NCBI RefSeq assembly: GCF_003058325.1
Contig: NZ_CP028843.1
Location: 5,201,001-5,265,000, forward strand
Direction: 5' to 3'
DNA: 64,000 bases
Source of the DNA: Methylobacterium currus
GTDB lineage: Bacteria > Pseudomonadota > Alphaproteobacteria > Rhizobiales > Beijerinckiaceae
The notes under the pieces were generated by a model. It was not told the DNA's origin, did not search any database, and worked only from the letters and a program-made list of their open reading frames with translations. How positions within the stretch are numbered: position 1 is the first letter of the stretch; every line of letters starts with the position of its first letter. This document shows positions 11,245-20,969 of this stretch, piece after piece. Made by a program: the position numbers and the translations under genes.

Positions 11245-13098
11245 GTGAGCGACGGATCGGCTCTCGGCGCCGTGCGCCGCCTGCTTGCCACCAGGGGATT
11301 GGCCAAAGGCCGCCTCCTCGGCGGTCCGGCCCTGAAGCCGTCGAGCGAGATCGACCCGGATGCGGAGGCCGCGCGCGAGCCGTTCGGCCTGCGGACGGTC
11401 CGGCGCTGGATCGCGCAGCGCTTCGCCTCGAGCCTGACCCGGCGCATCGTGGTCCTGAACCTCGCCGGGCTGATCGCGCTGCTTCTCGGCTTCCTCTACC
11501 TGAACCAGTTCCGCCAGGGACTGATCGAGGCAAGGGTGCAGAGCCTGCTCACGCAGGGCGACATTATCGCCGGCGCCATCGCGGCCTCGGCGACCGTCGA
11601 CACCGACGCGATCACCATCGACCCCGACCGCCTGCTCCAGCTGCAGGCCGGCGAGGGCGGCGCCTTCAGCGACGAGACGCCGTCGGGGCTCGAATTCTCC
11701 CTCAACCCGGAGCGGGTGGCTCCGCTCCTGCGCCGCCTGATCACGCCCACCGGCACCCGCGCCCGGGTCTACGACCGCGACGGCACGATGCTGATCGATT
11801 CGCGCGGCCTCTACATCCGGGGCGACCTCAGCCGCGACCCGCCCCCGACGCGCAAGGAGCGCCCGAGCCTGATCGAGCAGGCCTGGAACGCCGTGCGCAC
11901 CCATGTGCCGGGTCTCGGCCGCCCCTCCGCGGCGGACGAGCCGGGCCCGGCCGACGGGCGCACCCTGCCGGAAGTGCAGCGCGCGCTGGCCGGCGCCCGC
12001 GGCACGCTGGTGCGCCGCAACGGCCCGGGCGAGACCATCGTGTCGGTGGCGGTGCCGATCCAGCGCGGCCGCACCGTCCGGGGCGCCCTGCTGCTCTCGA
12101 CCCAGGAAGGCGACATCGACAAGATCATCGCGGCGGAACGCTTCTCGCTGCTGCAGGTGTTCATCATCGCGGCCCTCGTGATGGTGGTGCTGTCGATGCT
12201 GGTCGCCGGCCAGATCGTCGGCCCGGTCGGGCGGCTGGCGGAGGCCGCCGAGCGGGTGCGCACCGGCATCAAGTCGCGCCAGGAGATCCCGGACTTCACC
12301 CGGCGCACCGACGAGATCGGCCACCTCTCGGGGGCGCTGCGCGACATGACCCAGGCGCTCTACCGCCGTCTCGACGCGATCGAGAATTTTGCCGCCGACG
12401 TCTCGCACGAGCTGAAGAACCCGCTCACCTCGCTGCGCAGCGCCGTCGAGACCCTGCCGCTGGCCAAGACCGACGAATCGCGCGGCCGGCTGATGCAGGT
12501 GATCCAGCACGACGTGAAGCGCCTCGACCGGCTGATCAGCGACATCGCCGACGCCTCGCGCCTCGACGCCGAGCTGGCCCGGGCCGAGGCCGGCCGCGTC
12601 GACCTCAAGAAGCTCATCACCACGGTGGTGTCGGTGGCCAATGAGCGCCGGCGCCGGGGCGATGCCGCCATCGACCTCACGGTCGAGCCGTCCCCCGCGG
12701 GCCTCGAGGACCCGTTCGCGATCCTCGGCCACGACAGCCGGCTCGGCCAGGTCGTCAACAACCTGCTCGACAATGCCCGCTCGTTCTCGCCGAAGGGCGC
12801 CAGCGTGCGGGTGACGCTGCGGCGCCGGCGCAACGCCGTCGAGCTCACGGTGGAGGATGACGGGCCCGGCATCCCGCCCCACGCCCTGGAGCGGATCTTC
12901 GAGCGCTTCTACACCGACCGGCCTGAGCAGGGCTTCGGGCAGAATTCGGGCCTCGGCCTCTCGATCTCGCGCCAGATCGTGCAGGCCCATCGCGGCACGA
13001 TCCGGGCCGAGAACCGCCTCGGGCCGTTGGCTGAGGATGGCGAGCCGGCGGTGCTGGGCGCCCGCTTCATCGTCCGCATCCCGGCCCAGAGCCGCTGA
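11245..13098 (+). CDS. chvG: Sensor histidine kinase ChvG (ExoS-type)
   Basis: Membrane sensor kinase of the ChvG-ChvI system. A cytoplasmic N-terminus of about 65 residues is followed by TM1 (about 68-86), a periplasmic sensor domain and TM2 (LLQVFIIAALVMVVLSMLVA). Then come a HAMP linker, an H box AADVSHELKNPLTSLRS with the phosphorylated His near residue 388, an N box VVNNLLDNARSF, and G boxes VEDDGPGIPP and SGLGLSISRQ. The start is a GTG at 11245 behind AGAGA; a TTG at 11236 is also possible. In other Rhizobiales the periplasmic repressor ExoR inhibits this kinase; exoR is not in this window. Confidence 0.95.
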   Translation: MSDGSALGAVRRLLATRGLAKGRLLGGPALKPSSEIDPDAEAAREPFGLRTVRRWIAQRFASSLTRRIVVLNLAGLIALLLGFLYLNQFRQGLIEARVQSLLTQGDIIAGAIAASATVDTDAITIDPDRLLQLQAGEGGAFSDETPSGLEFSLNPERVAPLLRRLITPTGTRARVYDRDGTMLIDSRGLYIRGDLSRDPPPTRKERPSLIEQAWNAVRTHVPGLGRPSAADEPGPADGRTLPEVQRALAGARGTLVRRNGPGETIVSVAVPIQRGRTVRGALLLSTQEGDIDKIIAAERFSLLQVFIIAALVMVVLSMLVAGQIVGPVGRLAEAAERVRTGIKSRQEIPDFTRRTDEIGHLSGALRDMTQALYRRLDAIENFAADVSHELKNPLTSLRSAVETLPLAKTDESRGRLMQVIQHDVKRLDRLISDIADASRLDAELARAEAGRVDLKKLITTVVSVANERRRRGDAAIDLTVEPSPAGLEDPFAILGHDSRLGQVVNNLLDNARSFSPKGASVRVTLRRRRNAVELTVEDDGPGIPPHALERIFERFYTDRPEQGFGQNSGLGLSISRQIVQAHRGTIRAENRLGPLAEDGEPAVLGARFIVRIPAQSR

Positions 13099-13116
13099 GG
13101 CGTGGGTAACAGGGCC

Positions 13117-13566
13117 ATGGCCGCCGTTCATGCCAGCTGCGTGGTGCTGGGGGAGGACGGAATCCTGATCCGCGGTCCGGCGGGGAGCGGCAAATCGACC
13201 CTGGTGCGTGACCTCCTGGGGCTCGGCGCTATCTCGGGCATCTTCGCGGCCCTCGTGGGCGACGACCGCGTGACCCTGACGCAGCGGCACGGACGCCTCG
13301 TCGCGACCCCGCACCCGGCCCTGGCCGGGCTCCTGGAGATCCGCGGCCTCGGCCTGCAACCCGTTGACGCCACGGTGCCTTCGGCGGTCCTGCGCCTCGT
13401 CGTCGACCTCGAGGGGAGCGTCCCGCGGATGCCCGACGAGGGGGCGGAGACGATCCATCTCCGGGAGGTGGCATTGCCCAGGATGGTCCTGTCGCCAGAC
13501 CCGGGCCGGGCCGCAACGGTGCTGTGGCGTTGGCGCCGCCTCCGTGTCATGATGATGACTGAATGA
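13117..13566 (+). CDS. hprK: HPr kinase/phosphorylase, short alphaproteobacterial form
   Basis: About 149 aa corresponding to the C-terminal catalytic domain of HprK only, the usual form in alphaproteobacteria. The P-loop GPAGSGKST lies at about residues 20-28, the GDDRV and AGLLEIRGLGL segments match the family, and the conserved acidic and histidine residues around the P-loop are present. It phosphorylates a serine on HPr and so ties the PTS to carbon signalling. The start is unclear: ATG 13117 (MAAVHASC) resembles homologues, while an in-frame GTG at 13102 follows the chvG stop by three bases. It lies in the same transcription unit as chvG. Confidence 0.9.
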   Translation: MAAVHASCVVLGEDGILIRGPAGSGKSTLVRDLLGLGAISGIFAALVGDDRVTLTQRHGRLVATPHPALAGLLEIRGLGLQPVDATVPSAVLRLVVDLEGSVPRMPDEGAETIHLREVALPRMVLSPDPGRAATVLWRWRRLRVMMMTE

Positions 13567-13654
13567 TGCGGATTTCGCCGTATTGCTCTTGCGCTCGCCT
13601 TTGCGCTGCACAAAATGGCGGCTCGGCTCCAACGGGGCGTCGGAACTCGTGTCG

Positions 13655-14056
13655 ATGATTGGAATGGTGCTCGTCACCCACGGCCTGCTCGCGACGGAAT
13701 TCAAGGCCGCGCTGGAGCACGTCGTCGGGCCGCAGGAGCAGCTCGAGACGATCACCATCGGCCCCGAGGACGACATGGAGGTCCGTCGCAAGGACATCAT
13801 GTCGGCGGTGTGCCGGGTGAATTCCGGCGACGGCGTCGTCGTGCTGACCGACATGTTCGGGGGCACGCCCTCGAACCTCGCGCTCTCCTGCATGAATGGC
13901 GGCTCGGTCGAGGTGGTCGCCGGCATCAACCTGCCGATGCTGATCAAGCTCGCCAGCGTGCGCGACGAGGAATCCCTGGGCGAGGCGGTGCTCCACGCCC
14001 AGGAGGCGGGGCGCAAATACATCAACGTCGCGTCGCGGGTGCTCGCCGGCAAATAG
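13655..14056 (+). CDS. PTS system mannose-family EIIA component
   Basis: A 133 aa EIIA-Man domain protein. MVLVTHGLLATEF carries the phosphorylated histidine at residue 9, and VVVLTDMFGGTPSNLALS is the family core. In alphaproteobacteria this EIIA has no sugar permease and acts as a regulatory phosphate acceptor from HPr. The open frame extends upstream to 13583, but MIGMVLVTHG at 13655 is the conserved start. It lies 88 bp after hprK and before HPr. The symbol varies (manX, ptsM, EIIAMan), so none is given. Confidence 0.92.
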   Translation: MIGMVLVTHGLLATEFKAALEHVVGPQEQLETITIGPEDDMEVRRKDIMSAVCRVNSGDGVVVLTDMFGGTPSNLALSCMNGGSVEVVAGINLPMLIKLASVRDEESLGEAVLHAQEAGRKYINVASRVLAGK

Positions 14057-14118
14057 GCCGGCCGGGCGGCTCCGCGCCCTCGATTCCCGCACCATCCGCT
14101 CTAGCTTTCTGCGGACGC

Positions 14119-14135
14119 CCGGTTACCGTAACCGG
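14119..14135. promoter_or_regulatory. Inverted repeat between EIIA and HPr genes
   Basis: CCGGTTAC-C-GTAACCGG has 8-bp perfect arms around one base. It is 62 bp past the EIIA stop and about 80 bp before the HPr start. It could be an operator or an attenuating hairpin that sets the EIIA/HPr ratio. No T run follows. Confidence 0.35.
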
Positions 14136-14213
14136 CCGCTGACCCATGATGCGCGCGAGAGCCGGACGACCGCAGGCACGGTCCGAACCGGCTCCGAGCA
14201 GGTGCCCCGATCG

Positions 14214-14543
14214 ATGACGCCCTTTTCCGACACAGACGACCAGGACGGCGAGCTGCCGCCGATCCCTGAGGGCGCCAGCGCCCGCGACCTGCCGATCATC
14301 AACCGCCGCGGCCTGCACGCCCGGGCTTCCGCCAAGTTCGTCCAGACAGTGGAAAGATTCGGCTCGGAGGTGACGGTGAGCCGGGGCGGCGAGACGGTGG
14401 GCGGGCGCTCGATCATGGGCCTGCTGACCCTCGGGGCCGCGCAGGGAACCAGCATCCGGGTCACGGCGCTGGGGCCCGACCAGGATTCCTGCATGGAGGC
14501 GATCACCGCCCTCCTCGCCAACCGCTTCGGCGAGGACGAATAG
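14214..14543 (+). CDS. ptsH: Phosphocarrier protein HPr
   Basis: A small PTS phosphocarrier of 109 aa. RRGLHARASAKF carries the PEP-dependent phosphorylation site His35, and GGRSIMGLLTLG carries the HprK target Ser66. An N-terminal extension of about 25 acidic residues precedes the domain. The ATG at 14214 is chosen with AGCAGG 11 bases upstream; a GTG at 14202 would add four residues. Enzyme I of this nitrogen-type PTS is not in the window. HPr presumably hands phosphate to the EIIA encoded just upstream. Confidence 0.93.
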   Translation: MTPFSDTDDQDGELPPIPEGASARDLPIINRRGLHARASAKFVQTVERFGSEVTVSRGGETVGGRSIMGLLTLGAAQGTSIRVTALGPDQDSCMEAITALLANRFGEDE

Positions 14544-14567
14544 CCCTTCGGATTCCGGCGGGGACCG

Positions 14568-15524
14568 TCAGGCCCGCAGGCGCAGCAGGCGGCGCAATCC
14601 CGTCCGCCCCGGCTTCGGCCGGGGGATGCCGGCTGCCTCCATGGTGACCACCGCCTCGATGCGGGCGGGCACCGGCGCAGGCACCGGGCCCTGTGCCAGG
14701 CAGAGGCCGGCCTGGCGCCAGATCGTGTCGTGCCGCCCGGTCGCGAGGTGCACGGCCGCCGCCACCACCTCCCCGTCCCGCCGCACCAGATCGACGCAGG
14801 CCTGCCGCCGGTGGGCGAAGCGCCGGGTCACCACGCGGAAGGCCGTCGCCGCTGCCGGGTCGGCCAGCAGGCTGCCGGGGCCGCGCCGCGCGTCCAGCAC
14901 CAGGACTTGCTCGACCGCATCGCGCAGGCGCACCGGGTCGCGCACCCGCTCCAGCGAAGTCCGGCCGGCCGGCAGGGTCAGGGGAGCCGGATCGGGCGCC
15001 GGCAGCTCCGCCTGATCCGTCACCGCGAGGCGGCGCCCTGTGCTGCCCGCGGCCTCGCCGAGGGCGACCGCGAGGCCGGAATCCGGCCGCAGGTCCGGCC
15101 AGTGCAGGTCGACGAGCCGGAGCGGCGACCGGCGCAGGTGGTCGAGGGCTGCGCGCAGGACCGAAGCGGTGTGGTCGGCATCCACCGCTGCCTCGGCGGT
15201 GCCGGCGAGCGGCAGGCGCCACAGCCGGGCGCGGCCGGCCAGGCCCTGCCGCGCCGGAAGCCGCAGCGGCAGCACGCCGCGGAGGATCGGGGCGCGCAGG
15301 CCCTCCTGCCACACCAGCAGCAGGGCCAGGGTCTGCCCGTCGGCGAGGTGCTGCGCCACCGTCAGGGTGAAATCGGGATCGGCGTAGACGCTCGGCTCGA
15401 GGGCACGGCCCATCAGGCTGCGCCAGGCTTCCACCTCGGGCTCGCGCAGCGAGGAGGGATGGCGCAGCTCCGCCCGCAGGCTCACCGCGTCGGCCCGCCC
15501 GCCCTCGATCAGCGTGAAGGACAT
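14568..15524 (-). CDS. GNAT-like acetyltransferase-family protein (CelD/BioF2-like)
   Basis: A 318 aa protein with weak similarity to the GNAT-fold CelD/BioF2 group. An early segment on enclosing function (AILRGVLPLRLPARQGLAGR) and a late segment (VDLVRRDGEVVAAAVHLATGR, quoted part VVAAAVHLATGRHDTIWRQ) are typical of that fold. These proteins often modify exopolysaccharide or cell-surface material, but no substrate can be named. The frame is open to 15641; MSFTLIEGG at 15524 is taken as the start because the upstream part is proline-rich and unlike coding sequence. It converges with the HPr gene, only 24 bp apart. Confidence 0.55.
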   Translation of the reverse strand: MSFTLIEGGRADAVSLRAELRHPSSLREPEVEAWRSLMGRALEPSVYADPDFTLTVAQHLADGQTLALLLVWQEGLRAPILRGVLPLRLPARQGLAGRARLWRLPLAGTAEAAVDADHTASVLRAALDHLRRSPLRLVDLHWPDLRPDSGLAVALGEAAGSTGRRLAVTDQAELPAPDPAPLTLPAGRTSLERVRDPVRLRDAVEQVLVLDARRGPGSLLADPAAATAFRVVTRRFAHRRQACVDLVRRDGEVVAAAVHLATGRHDTIWRQAGLCLAQGPVPAPVPARIEAVVTMEAAGIPRPKPGRTGLRRLLRLRA

Positions 15525-15647
15525 GCTCGTCGCAGCCTCGTTCCGGGTCACCCGTCCCGGAATGGGACAGGGGCGCGGCCCCAGCGGCCGTGCCGGGGGA
15601 GGCCCTTCAAGCGCCGTGCCGGCCCAGCGCGGGACCGGCACTGCCGA

Positions 15648-16760
15648 TCAGCCGCCCGGGATCGCCAGCGGGTTGCCGGTCAGCGCCGCAGCGTCCGGCG
15701 CATCGATCGCCGGCCGGCCCAGGAAAGCGTCCCACAGCCGCCGCACGAAGGCGGGATCGAGGTCGCGCACGATCAGCACCAGCCGCGAGCGGGTGTCGCC
15801 GTCGGGCCAGGCCGGCAGGGTGGCGGGCGTGTGCACGACGTGCTGCACCCCGTGCACCACGACCGGACGGCCGGGATCGTCGGCAAGCGCCACCAGCCCC
15901 TTCAGCCGCAGGAGCTTGGGGCCGTGGGCCGAGCGCAGCAGGTCGAGGAACATCTCGAAGGCCGCACGCGGCACCGGCTCGTCGCTCACCAGGTGGAAGG
16001 CCCGGATCGCCGCGTCGTGCCGGTTGACGTCGTGGTGGTGATGGCCGTGGTGCTGGTCGTGACCGTGAGGGTGGTGATGCTCGTGGTGCCGGCTCTCCGC
16101 CCCGAGCCAGGCCCGCACGTCGGCCACCTTGCCGTCGAGGTCGAACAGGCCGCCGAGGATCTCGTCCGCCGGCGCCTCCGGCGCCAGGATCGCGGCGCCC
16201 GGATTGATCCGGCCCAGGCGCGCGCGCAGGGTCTCGGCCCGATCGCCCGCGAGGTCGGTCTTGGTTACGACCAGCCGGTCCGCCACGGCGGCCTGGCGCA
16301 GGGCCTCCGGATGCGCGTCGAGGGTACCGTCGCCGTTCACCGCATCGACCACCGTGACCACGCCCTGGAGCGCGTACCGCATCGCCACGTAGGGATGGTA
16401 GAGCAGCGCGTGCAGGATCGGCGCCGGGTCGGCGAGGCCGGTGGTCTCGATCACCACCCGGCGAAACGGCTGGATCCGCCCGTTGTCGCGCTTGCGCAGC
16501 AGGTCCTCGAGGGTCGCGATCAGGTCGCCCCGCACGGTGCAGCACAGGCAGCCGGCCCCGAGCAGGATCATCCCCTCGTCCACCGTCTCGATCAGCAGGT
16601 GATCGAGCCCGACCTCGCCGAACTCGTTGACGATCACCACCGTGTCGGCGAGTTCCGGCGCGCGCAGCAGCCGGTTGAGCAAGGTGGTCTTTCCGGCGCC
16701 GAGGAAGCCGGTGAGGATCGTGAGCGGGATCGGGGTCGGGCGGCCGGGGGCGTCGGTCAT
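15648..16760 (-). CDS. CobW/G3E-family metal-chaperone GTPase
   Basis: A 370 aa COG0523 protein. The P-loop is GFLGAGKTTLLNRLL (residues about 18-32), the family metal site GAGCLCCTVRGDL contains CxCC, and the switch/NKxD-like part reads TKTDLAG. A histidine-rich loop (14 His within about 24 residues, near residues 225-250) separates the GTPase from the C-terminal CobW_C domain, as in zinc and cobalt chaperones. The start at ATG 16760 gives TPIPLTILTGFLGAG near the N-terminus, as expected. Whether the client needs zinc, cobalt or another metal cannot be told; no cobalamin gene lies beside it, although bluB is 24 kb away. Confidence 0.88.
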   Translation of the reverse strand: MTDAPGRPTPIPLTILTGFLGAGKTTLLNRLLRAPELADTVVIVNEFGEVGLDHLLIETVDEGMILLGAGCLCCTVRGDLIATLEDLLRKRDNGRIQPFRRVVIETTGLADPAPILHALLYHPYVAMRYALQGVVTVVDAVNGDGTLDAHPEALRQAAVADRLVVTKTDLAGDRAETLRARLGRINPGAAILAPEAPADEILGGLFDLDGKVADVRAWLGAESRHHEHHHPHGHDQHHGHHHHDVNRHDAAIRAFHLVSDEPVPRAAFEMFLDLLRSAHGPKLLRLKGLVALADDPGRPVVVHGVQHVVHTPATLPAWPDGDTRSRLVLIVRDLDPAFVRRLWDAFLGRPAIDAPDAAALTGNPLAIPGG

Positions 16761-16945
16761 GGGGCGGTCTCGGTGGACGGAGGTCCGGAGATGGGGAGCC
16801 CGATGGACATGCGGGATGGGTGGGGTGGATGTCGAGGGTGGGACGGCGGCAGAGTCCAGCCCGACCGCCGGCAGACAGGCCGGCTCGTGCTCATCCTCTG
16901 CCGGGGCGGCCCCGGCTCTGCGGCGGCGGGTTCCGGAGCGGCGCG

Positions 16946-18661
16946 CTACCCCACCGGCTCCCCGTCCCGCAGCGCCCGCCGCAGGACCTTGCCGACATTG
17001 GTCTTCGGCAGGCTGTCGCGGAACACGAAGCGGCGGGGCACCTTGTAGGCGGTCAGGCCCTCCCGGGCATGGGCCCGCAGGGCCTCCGCGGTGAGGTCGG
17101 GGTCGCGCCGGACCACGTGGGCGACGACGCTCTCGCCGGTTTCCGCCGAGGGCTCGCCGACCACCGCCACTTCGAGCACGCCCGGATGGGCGGCGAGCAC
17201 GTCCTCGACCTCGTTCGGGTAGACGTTGAAGCCCGAGACCAGGATCATGTCCTTCATCCGGTCGACGATGCGGACCTGGCCGTCGGGCTCGATCAAGGCG
17301 ATGTCGCCGGTGCGGAAGAAGCCGTCCGGGGTCATCGCCCGGGCCGTCTCGTCGGGCCGGCCCCAGTAGCCGGCCATCACCTGCGGCCCGCGCACGCAGA
17401 GCTCGCCGGGCTGGCCGGCGGGCAGGGTGGTGCCCTCGGCGTCGCGGATGCACACCTCGGTCGAGGGCGCCGGGTAGCCGATCGTGCCCGACCAGTCGTG
17501 CAGGTCCGGCGGGTTGATCGAGACCACCGGCGAGGTCTCGGACAGGCCGTAGCCCTCGATCACCGGCTTGCCGGTCACGGCCTTCCAGCGCCGGGCCACG
17601 GGCGCCTGCATCGCCATGCCGCCGGCGATGGCGTATTCGAGCCGCGACCAGTCGACCTTGGCAATGTCCGGGTGGTTGAGCAGGGCGTTGAACAGGGTGT
17701 TGACGCCGGACAGGTTGGTGAAGCGGCTCTTGCGCAAGAGGCTCACGAAGCCGCCGATATCGCGCGGGTTCGGCACCAGGAGGCAGCAGGCGCCGAGCCG
17801 CATCATGAAGAAGAAGCAGCAGGTCAGCGCGAAGATGTGGTAGAGCGGCAGGGCCGTCACCATCACCCGGCCCGGCCCCTCGTCGTCGCGCATGCGGAAC
17901 CAGACCCGGCTCTGCTCGACATTGGCCGCGACGTTGCGATGCGTGAGCATCGCCCCCTTCGAGACGCCGGTGGTGCCGCCGGTATATTGCAGGAAGGCGA
18001 GATCGTCCGGACCGACCGCGACCGGCCGGAACGTGGCGCGGCGCCCGGCGGCGAGCGCCGCCTTGAAGTCAGTCCGGCGCTCGGGCGGCAAGGCGAAGTC
18101 CGGCACCGCCTTCTTGAGGTGGCGCGCCGCGAGCGTGATGAGGGAGCCCTTCAGCCCGAGCCCGTCGCCGGCGCCGGCCACCACCACCCGCTCGAGGCCG
18201 GGCAGTTCCGGCAACGCCTCGGCGACCGTATGGCAAAAATTCTCCAGCACGACCAGAACCCGGGCGCCGGCATCGCGCAGCTGGTGGGTCAGCTCGCGCG
18301 GGGTGTAGAGCGGGTTGACGTTGACGACCGTGGCGCCCGCGAGCAGCACGCCGACGAGGGCGATGGGAAAGGCCGGCACGTTCGGCATCATCAGGGCGAC
18401 CCGGTCGCCCTTGCCGATTCCCTGTGACTGCAGGAAGGCCGCCATCGCCTCGCCTTCGCGCCGCAGGGCGGCATAGGTCAGGGAGGCGCCGAAACAGGTG
18501 ATCGCCGGGCGGTCGGCGAAACGCTGCGTGGCGGTCTCGATCAGCTCGACGAGGGTGCCGAGACGCTCGGTCTCGATCTCCGCCGGAACGCCGGCCGGAT
18601 AGGCGGCGAGCCAGGGCCGCGGCGGGGTGTTCGGTTCCATCGCGCTCGGCCCCTTGCCCAT
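16946..18661 (-). CDS. fadD: Long-chain fatty acid-CoA ligase
   Basis: AMP-forming acyl-CoA synthetase of 571 aa that activates fatty acids to acyl-CoA. The AMP-binding motif YTGGTTGVSKGAMLTHRN, the adenylate-binding GYGLSETSPVVSINP and the hinge DRMKDMILVSGFNVYPNE are all present. The C-terminal catalytic lysine lies in SLPKTNVGKVLRR. The start at 18661 has a GGGGAGGG ribosome-binding site; an ATG 21 bases inside (MEPNTPP) and an upstream frame to 18694 also exist. It is the typical FadD of alphaproteobacteria and is probably transcribed alone. Confidence 0.92.
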   Translation of the reverse strand: MGKGPSAMEPNTPPRPWLAAYPAGVPAEIETERLGTLVELIETATQRFADRPAITCFGASLTYAALRREGEAMAAFLQSQGIGKGDRVALMMPNVPAFPIALVGVLLAGATVVNVNPLYTPRELTHQLRDAGARVLVVLENFCHTVAEALPELPGLERVVVAGAGDGLGLKGSLITLAARHLKKAVPDFALPPERRTDFKAALAAGRRATFRPVAVGPDDLAFLQYTGGTTGVSKGAMLTHRNVAANVEQSRVWFRMRDDEGPGRVMVTALPLYHIFALTCCFFFMMRLGACCLLVPNPRDIGGFVSLLRKSRFTNLSGVNTLFNALLNHPDIAKVDWSRLEYAIAGGMAMQAPVARRWKAVTGKPVIEGYGLSETSPVVSINPPDLHDWSGTIGYPAPSTEVCIRDAEGTTLPAGQPGELCVRGPQVMAGYWGRPDETARAMTPDGFFRTGDIALIEPDGQVRIVDRMKDMILVSGFNVYPNEVEDVLAAHPGVLEVAVVGEPSAETGESVVAHVVRRDPDLTAEALRAHAREGLTAYKVPRRFVFRDSLPKTNVGKVLRRALRDGEPVG

Positions 18662-18726
18662 GAACTCCACCCTCCCCGGCGCCGGATGCCTCACGAATGC
18701 CCTCGGGGCTCCAGCTTGCCTTCGGG

Positions 18727-19461
18727 TTAGCGTCTCCCCGGAGTGGATTCAACCGACGCGCGGGGCCGGACGAGGCCGAGGAGTGCGTGCGGCAGGAACG
18801 CCATGAGCACGATTCCCATGGCCAACCCCGCCTGCGCACCGGAAAGGGCTGAGCGCGGGAAGCCGGACAAGCCGAGATCCCGGGCCGATGCCAGCACGCC
18901 CAGCGCCCAGGCCAAAGCCAGGAAACGCAGGAGCCCGCGGACGAGAGCCCGGCCCCAGCTGCCCCGACGCGGCAGGCCCCGCGCGACCAGGGCGGCGAGA
19001 CCCAAGGCAGCGCCGAGCAGCGAGGCCGCCGCCACGGCGCCGAGCCCCTGCGCCAGCGCCAGCGGCTGGCCGGACAGGAAGGCGACGCCGCCGACCGAGA
19101 AGCCGGCCCGCAGCACGAGCCCGCCATAGGTCGGGTGCAGCGACAGGACGATGACGAGGGCGGCCCCCAGGAGCGCGCCGAGCCAGCCGCGCCATTTCGG
19201 CGCCACGAGCGGCAGGAGCGCCACCCGCACGACGCCATAGGCGATGGCTGCGAAGAACAGCGGGTAGCGGTCGGCGAAGAAGCCGTAGGTCCACTGGCCG
19301 AACCCGGCCGCGTCGAGGCTGGCTTGCGTCACCCCCGCCGCGGCGGCGAGCGCCACCACGGCGAGCGCCGCCCCGAGGGGCAGGAGGGCGGCGAAGCGCC
19401 CCGGCCGGGAGGCGACCCCCGCCGGGGCGGCGCCCGGAAGGGCGCCGGCGAGCGGGCTCAC
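18727..19461 (-). CDS. Uncharacterised polytopic membrane protein coupled to pepA
   Basis: A 244 aa protein rich in Ala, Leu and Gly with about six predicted membrane segments, for example [33 protein letters not shown] and [17 protein letters not shown] do not recognise a family. The GTG start at 19459-19461 overlaps the pepA stop (GTGA), so translation is probably coupled. The frame continues far upstream through pepA, but that part is an antisense-type shadow and is excluded. Low-complexity GC-rich composition makes similarity hard to judge. Confidence 0.55.
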   Translation of the reverse strand: MSPLAGALPGAAPAGVASRPGRFAALLPLGAALAVVALAAAAGVTQASLDAAGFGQWTYGFFADRYPLFFAAIAYGVVRVALLPLVAPKWRGWLGALLGAALVIVLSLHPTYGGLVLRAGFSVGGVAFLSGQPLALAQGLGAVAAASLLGAALGLAALVARGLPRRGSWGRALVRGLLRFLALAWALGVLASARDLGLSGFPRSALSGAQAGLAMGIVLMAFLPHALLGLVRPRASVESTPGRR

Positions 19462-20969
19462 GCCTCGTAATGGTCGCGCACGAGCCGGTCGAGGAGGCGC
19501 ACGCCCCAGCCCGAACCCCAGGAGCGGTTGAGCTCGGTCGCCGGCGAGCCCATCCCGACGCCGGCGATGTCGAGGTGGATCCACGGCACGTCGTTGACGT
19601 AGCGCTTGAGGAACTGCGCCGCCGTGGCCGAGCCGCCGTGGCGGCCGCCGGTATTCTTCATGTCGGCGAATTTCGACTCGATCAGCTTGTCGAAGCCGGG
19701 CGCCAGCGGCATCCGCCAGACCTTCTCGCCGGTGGCCTCGCCGGCGGCCGAGAGGCGCTGGGCGAGTTCGTCGTTGTTCGAGAACATGCCGGCGAATTCC
19801 TGGCCGAGCGCCACCAGGATCGCGCCGGTCAGGGTCGCGAGGTCGATCATGAAGCGGGGCTTGTAGGTCTGCTGCACGTGCCAGAGCACGTCGGCGAGCA
19901 CCAGGCGGCCTTCCGCGTCGGTGTTGATGATCTCGATCGTCTGGCCCGACATCGAGGTCACGATGTCGCCGGGGCGCTGGGCCTTGCCGTCGGGCATGTT
20001 CTCGACGAGGCCGATAGCGCCGAGCGCGTTCACCTTGGCCTTGCGGCTCGCGAGCGCATGCATCAGGCCGACGACGCAGGCGGCGCCCGCCATGTCGCCC
20101 TTCATGTCCTCCATGCCGCCGCTCCCCTTGATGGAGACGCCGCCGGAATCGAAGGTCACGCCCTTGCCGATGAAGGCCACCGGCGCCTCGGAGGCGTCCT
20201 CGCCGCCGTTCCAGCGCATGATGACGACCCGGGCCTCCTTGGCCGAGCCCTGCGCGACGGCGAGCAGCGCCCGCATGCCGAGCTTCTTCATGTCCTTCTC
20301 GTCGAGGACCTCGATCTCGACGCCGAGCTTCTCGAGCGCCGAAGCGCGGCGGGCGAATTCTTCCGGGTCGAGGACGTTCGGCGGCTCGTTGACGAGTTCG
20401 CGGGCGAGGATCACGCCCTCGGCCAGGCCCTCGGCCCCGCGAAGGGCCTTCTTCAGGCCGGCATTCTCCGGCACCAGCAGGGTCAGGCGCCCTCCCCCGC
20501 CATTCTCCTCGCCCTCGGGCGACTTCTTGCTCTTGTAGCGGTCGAACCTGTAGGCGCGAAGCCGCGCGCCGAGCGAGAAGGCCGCGACCTCGTCCGAGCT
20601 CGGGGCCGTGCCGGGCCATTCGAGCACGACCGTGGCCGAGCGGCTGCCGAGCTTGCCGGAGGTGTAGCCGCCGAGGGCCGCCCAGTCGCGGGCGGAAGCC
20701 TCCTCCGCGCCGGTGCCGATCACCACCAGCCGCTCGACCGCGAGGCCGGAGGGAGCGGTCAGCACCAGGGCGCTCTGGGCCTTGCCCTTGAACCGCTCGA
20801 CGCTCGCCCCGCGCGCCACCAGCTCGGCCGCGCCGGGCCCGGCGATCTCGGCCGCCCGGGGCGACAGGGCGAGGTCCTCGCCGACGAACAGCACGAGGTC
20901 GCCGCCGGGCTTGGCCTGCGCGCCGGACGCGGCGAGGGATTCGATCTCGATGCTGATGCCGTCCGCCAT
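19458..20969 (-). CDS. pepA: Leucyl aminopeptidase PepA
   Basis: Cytosolic M17 metallo-aminopeptidase, 503 aa. The metal-binding and catalytic blocks are complete: [19 protein letters not shown] with the catalytic Lys and first Asp, and the family signature [24 protein letters not shown] and [17 protein letters not shown] complete the C-terminal domain. The ATG at 20969 ([10 protein letters not shown]) is chosen; the open frame above it is not coding. It is divergent from lptF, with a 245-bp gap between the two starts that must hold both promoters, as in many alphaproteobacteria. Confidence 0.96.
   Translation of the reverse strand: MADGISIEIESLAASGAQAKPGGDLVLFVGEDLALSPRAAEIAGPGAAELVARGASVERFKGKAQSALVLTAPSGLAVERLVVIGTGAEEASARDWAALGGYTSGKLGSRSATVVLEWPGTAPSSDEVAAFSLGARLRAYRFDRYKSKKSPEGEENGGGGRLTLLVPENAGLKKALRGAEGLAEGVILARELVNEPPNVLDPEEFARRASALEKLGVEIEVLDEKDMKKLGMRALLAVAQGSAKEARVVIMRWNGGEDASEAPVAFIGKGVTFDSGGVSIKGSGGMEDMKGDMAGAACVVGLMHALASRKAKVNALGAIGLVENMPDGKAQRPGDIVTSMSGQTIEIINTDAEGRLVLADVLWHVQQTYKPRFMIDLATLTGAILVALGQEFAGMFSNNDELAQRLSAAGEATGEKVWRMPLAPGFDKLIESKFADMKNTGGRHGGSATAAQFLKRYVNDVPWIHLDIAGVGMGSPATELNRSWGSGWGVRLLDRLVRDHYEA

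Noticed and set aside
16761..17453. N-terminal extension of the CobW-type protein to 601 aa
   Set aside because: It reads across the fadD gene in another frame; the GTPase starts at 16760, just before its P-loop, as in homologues.
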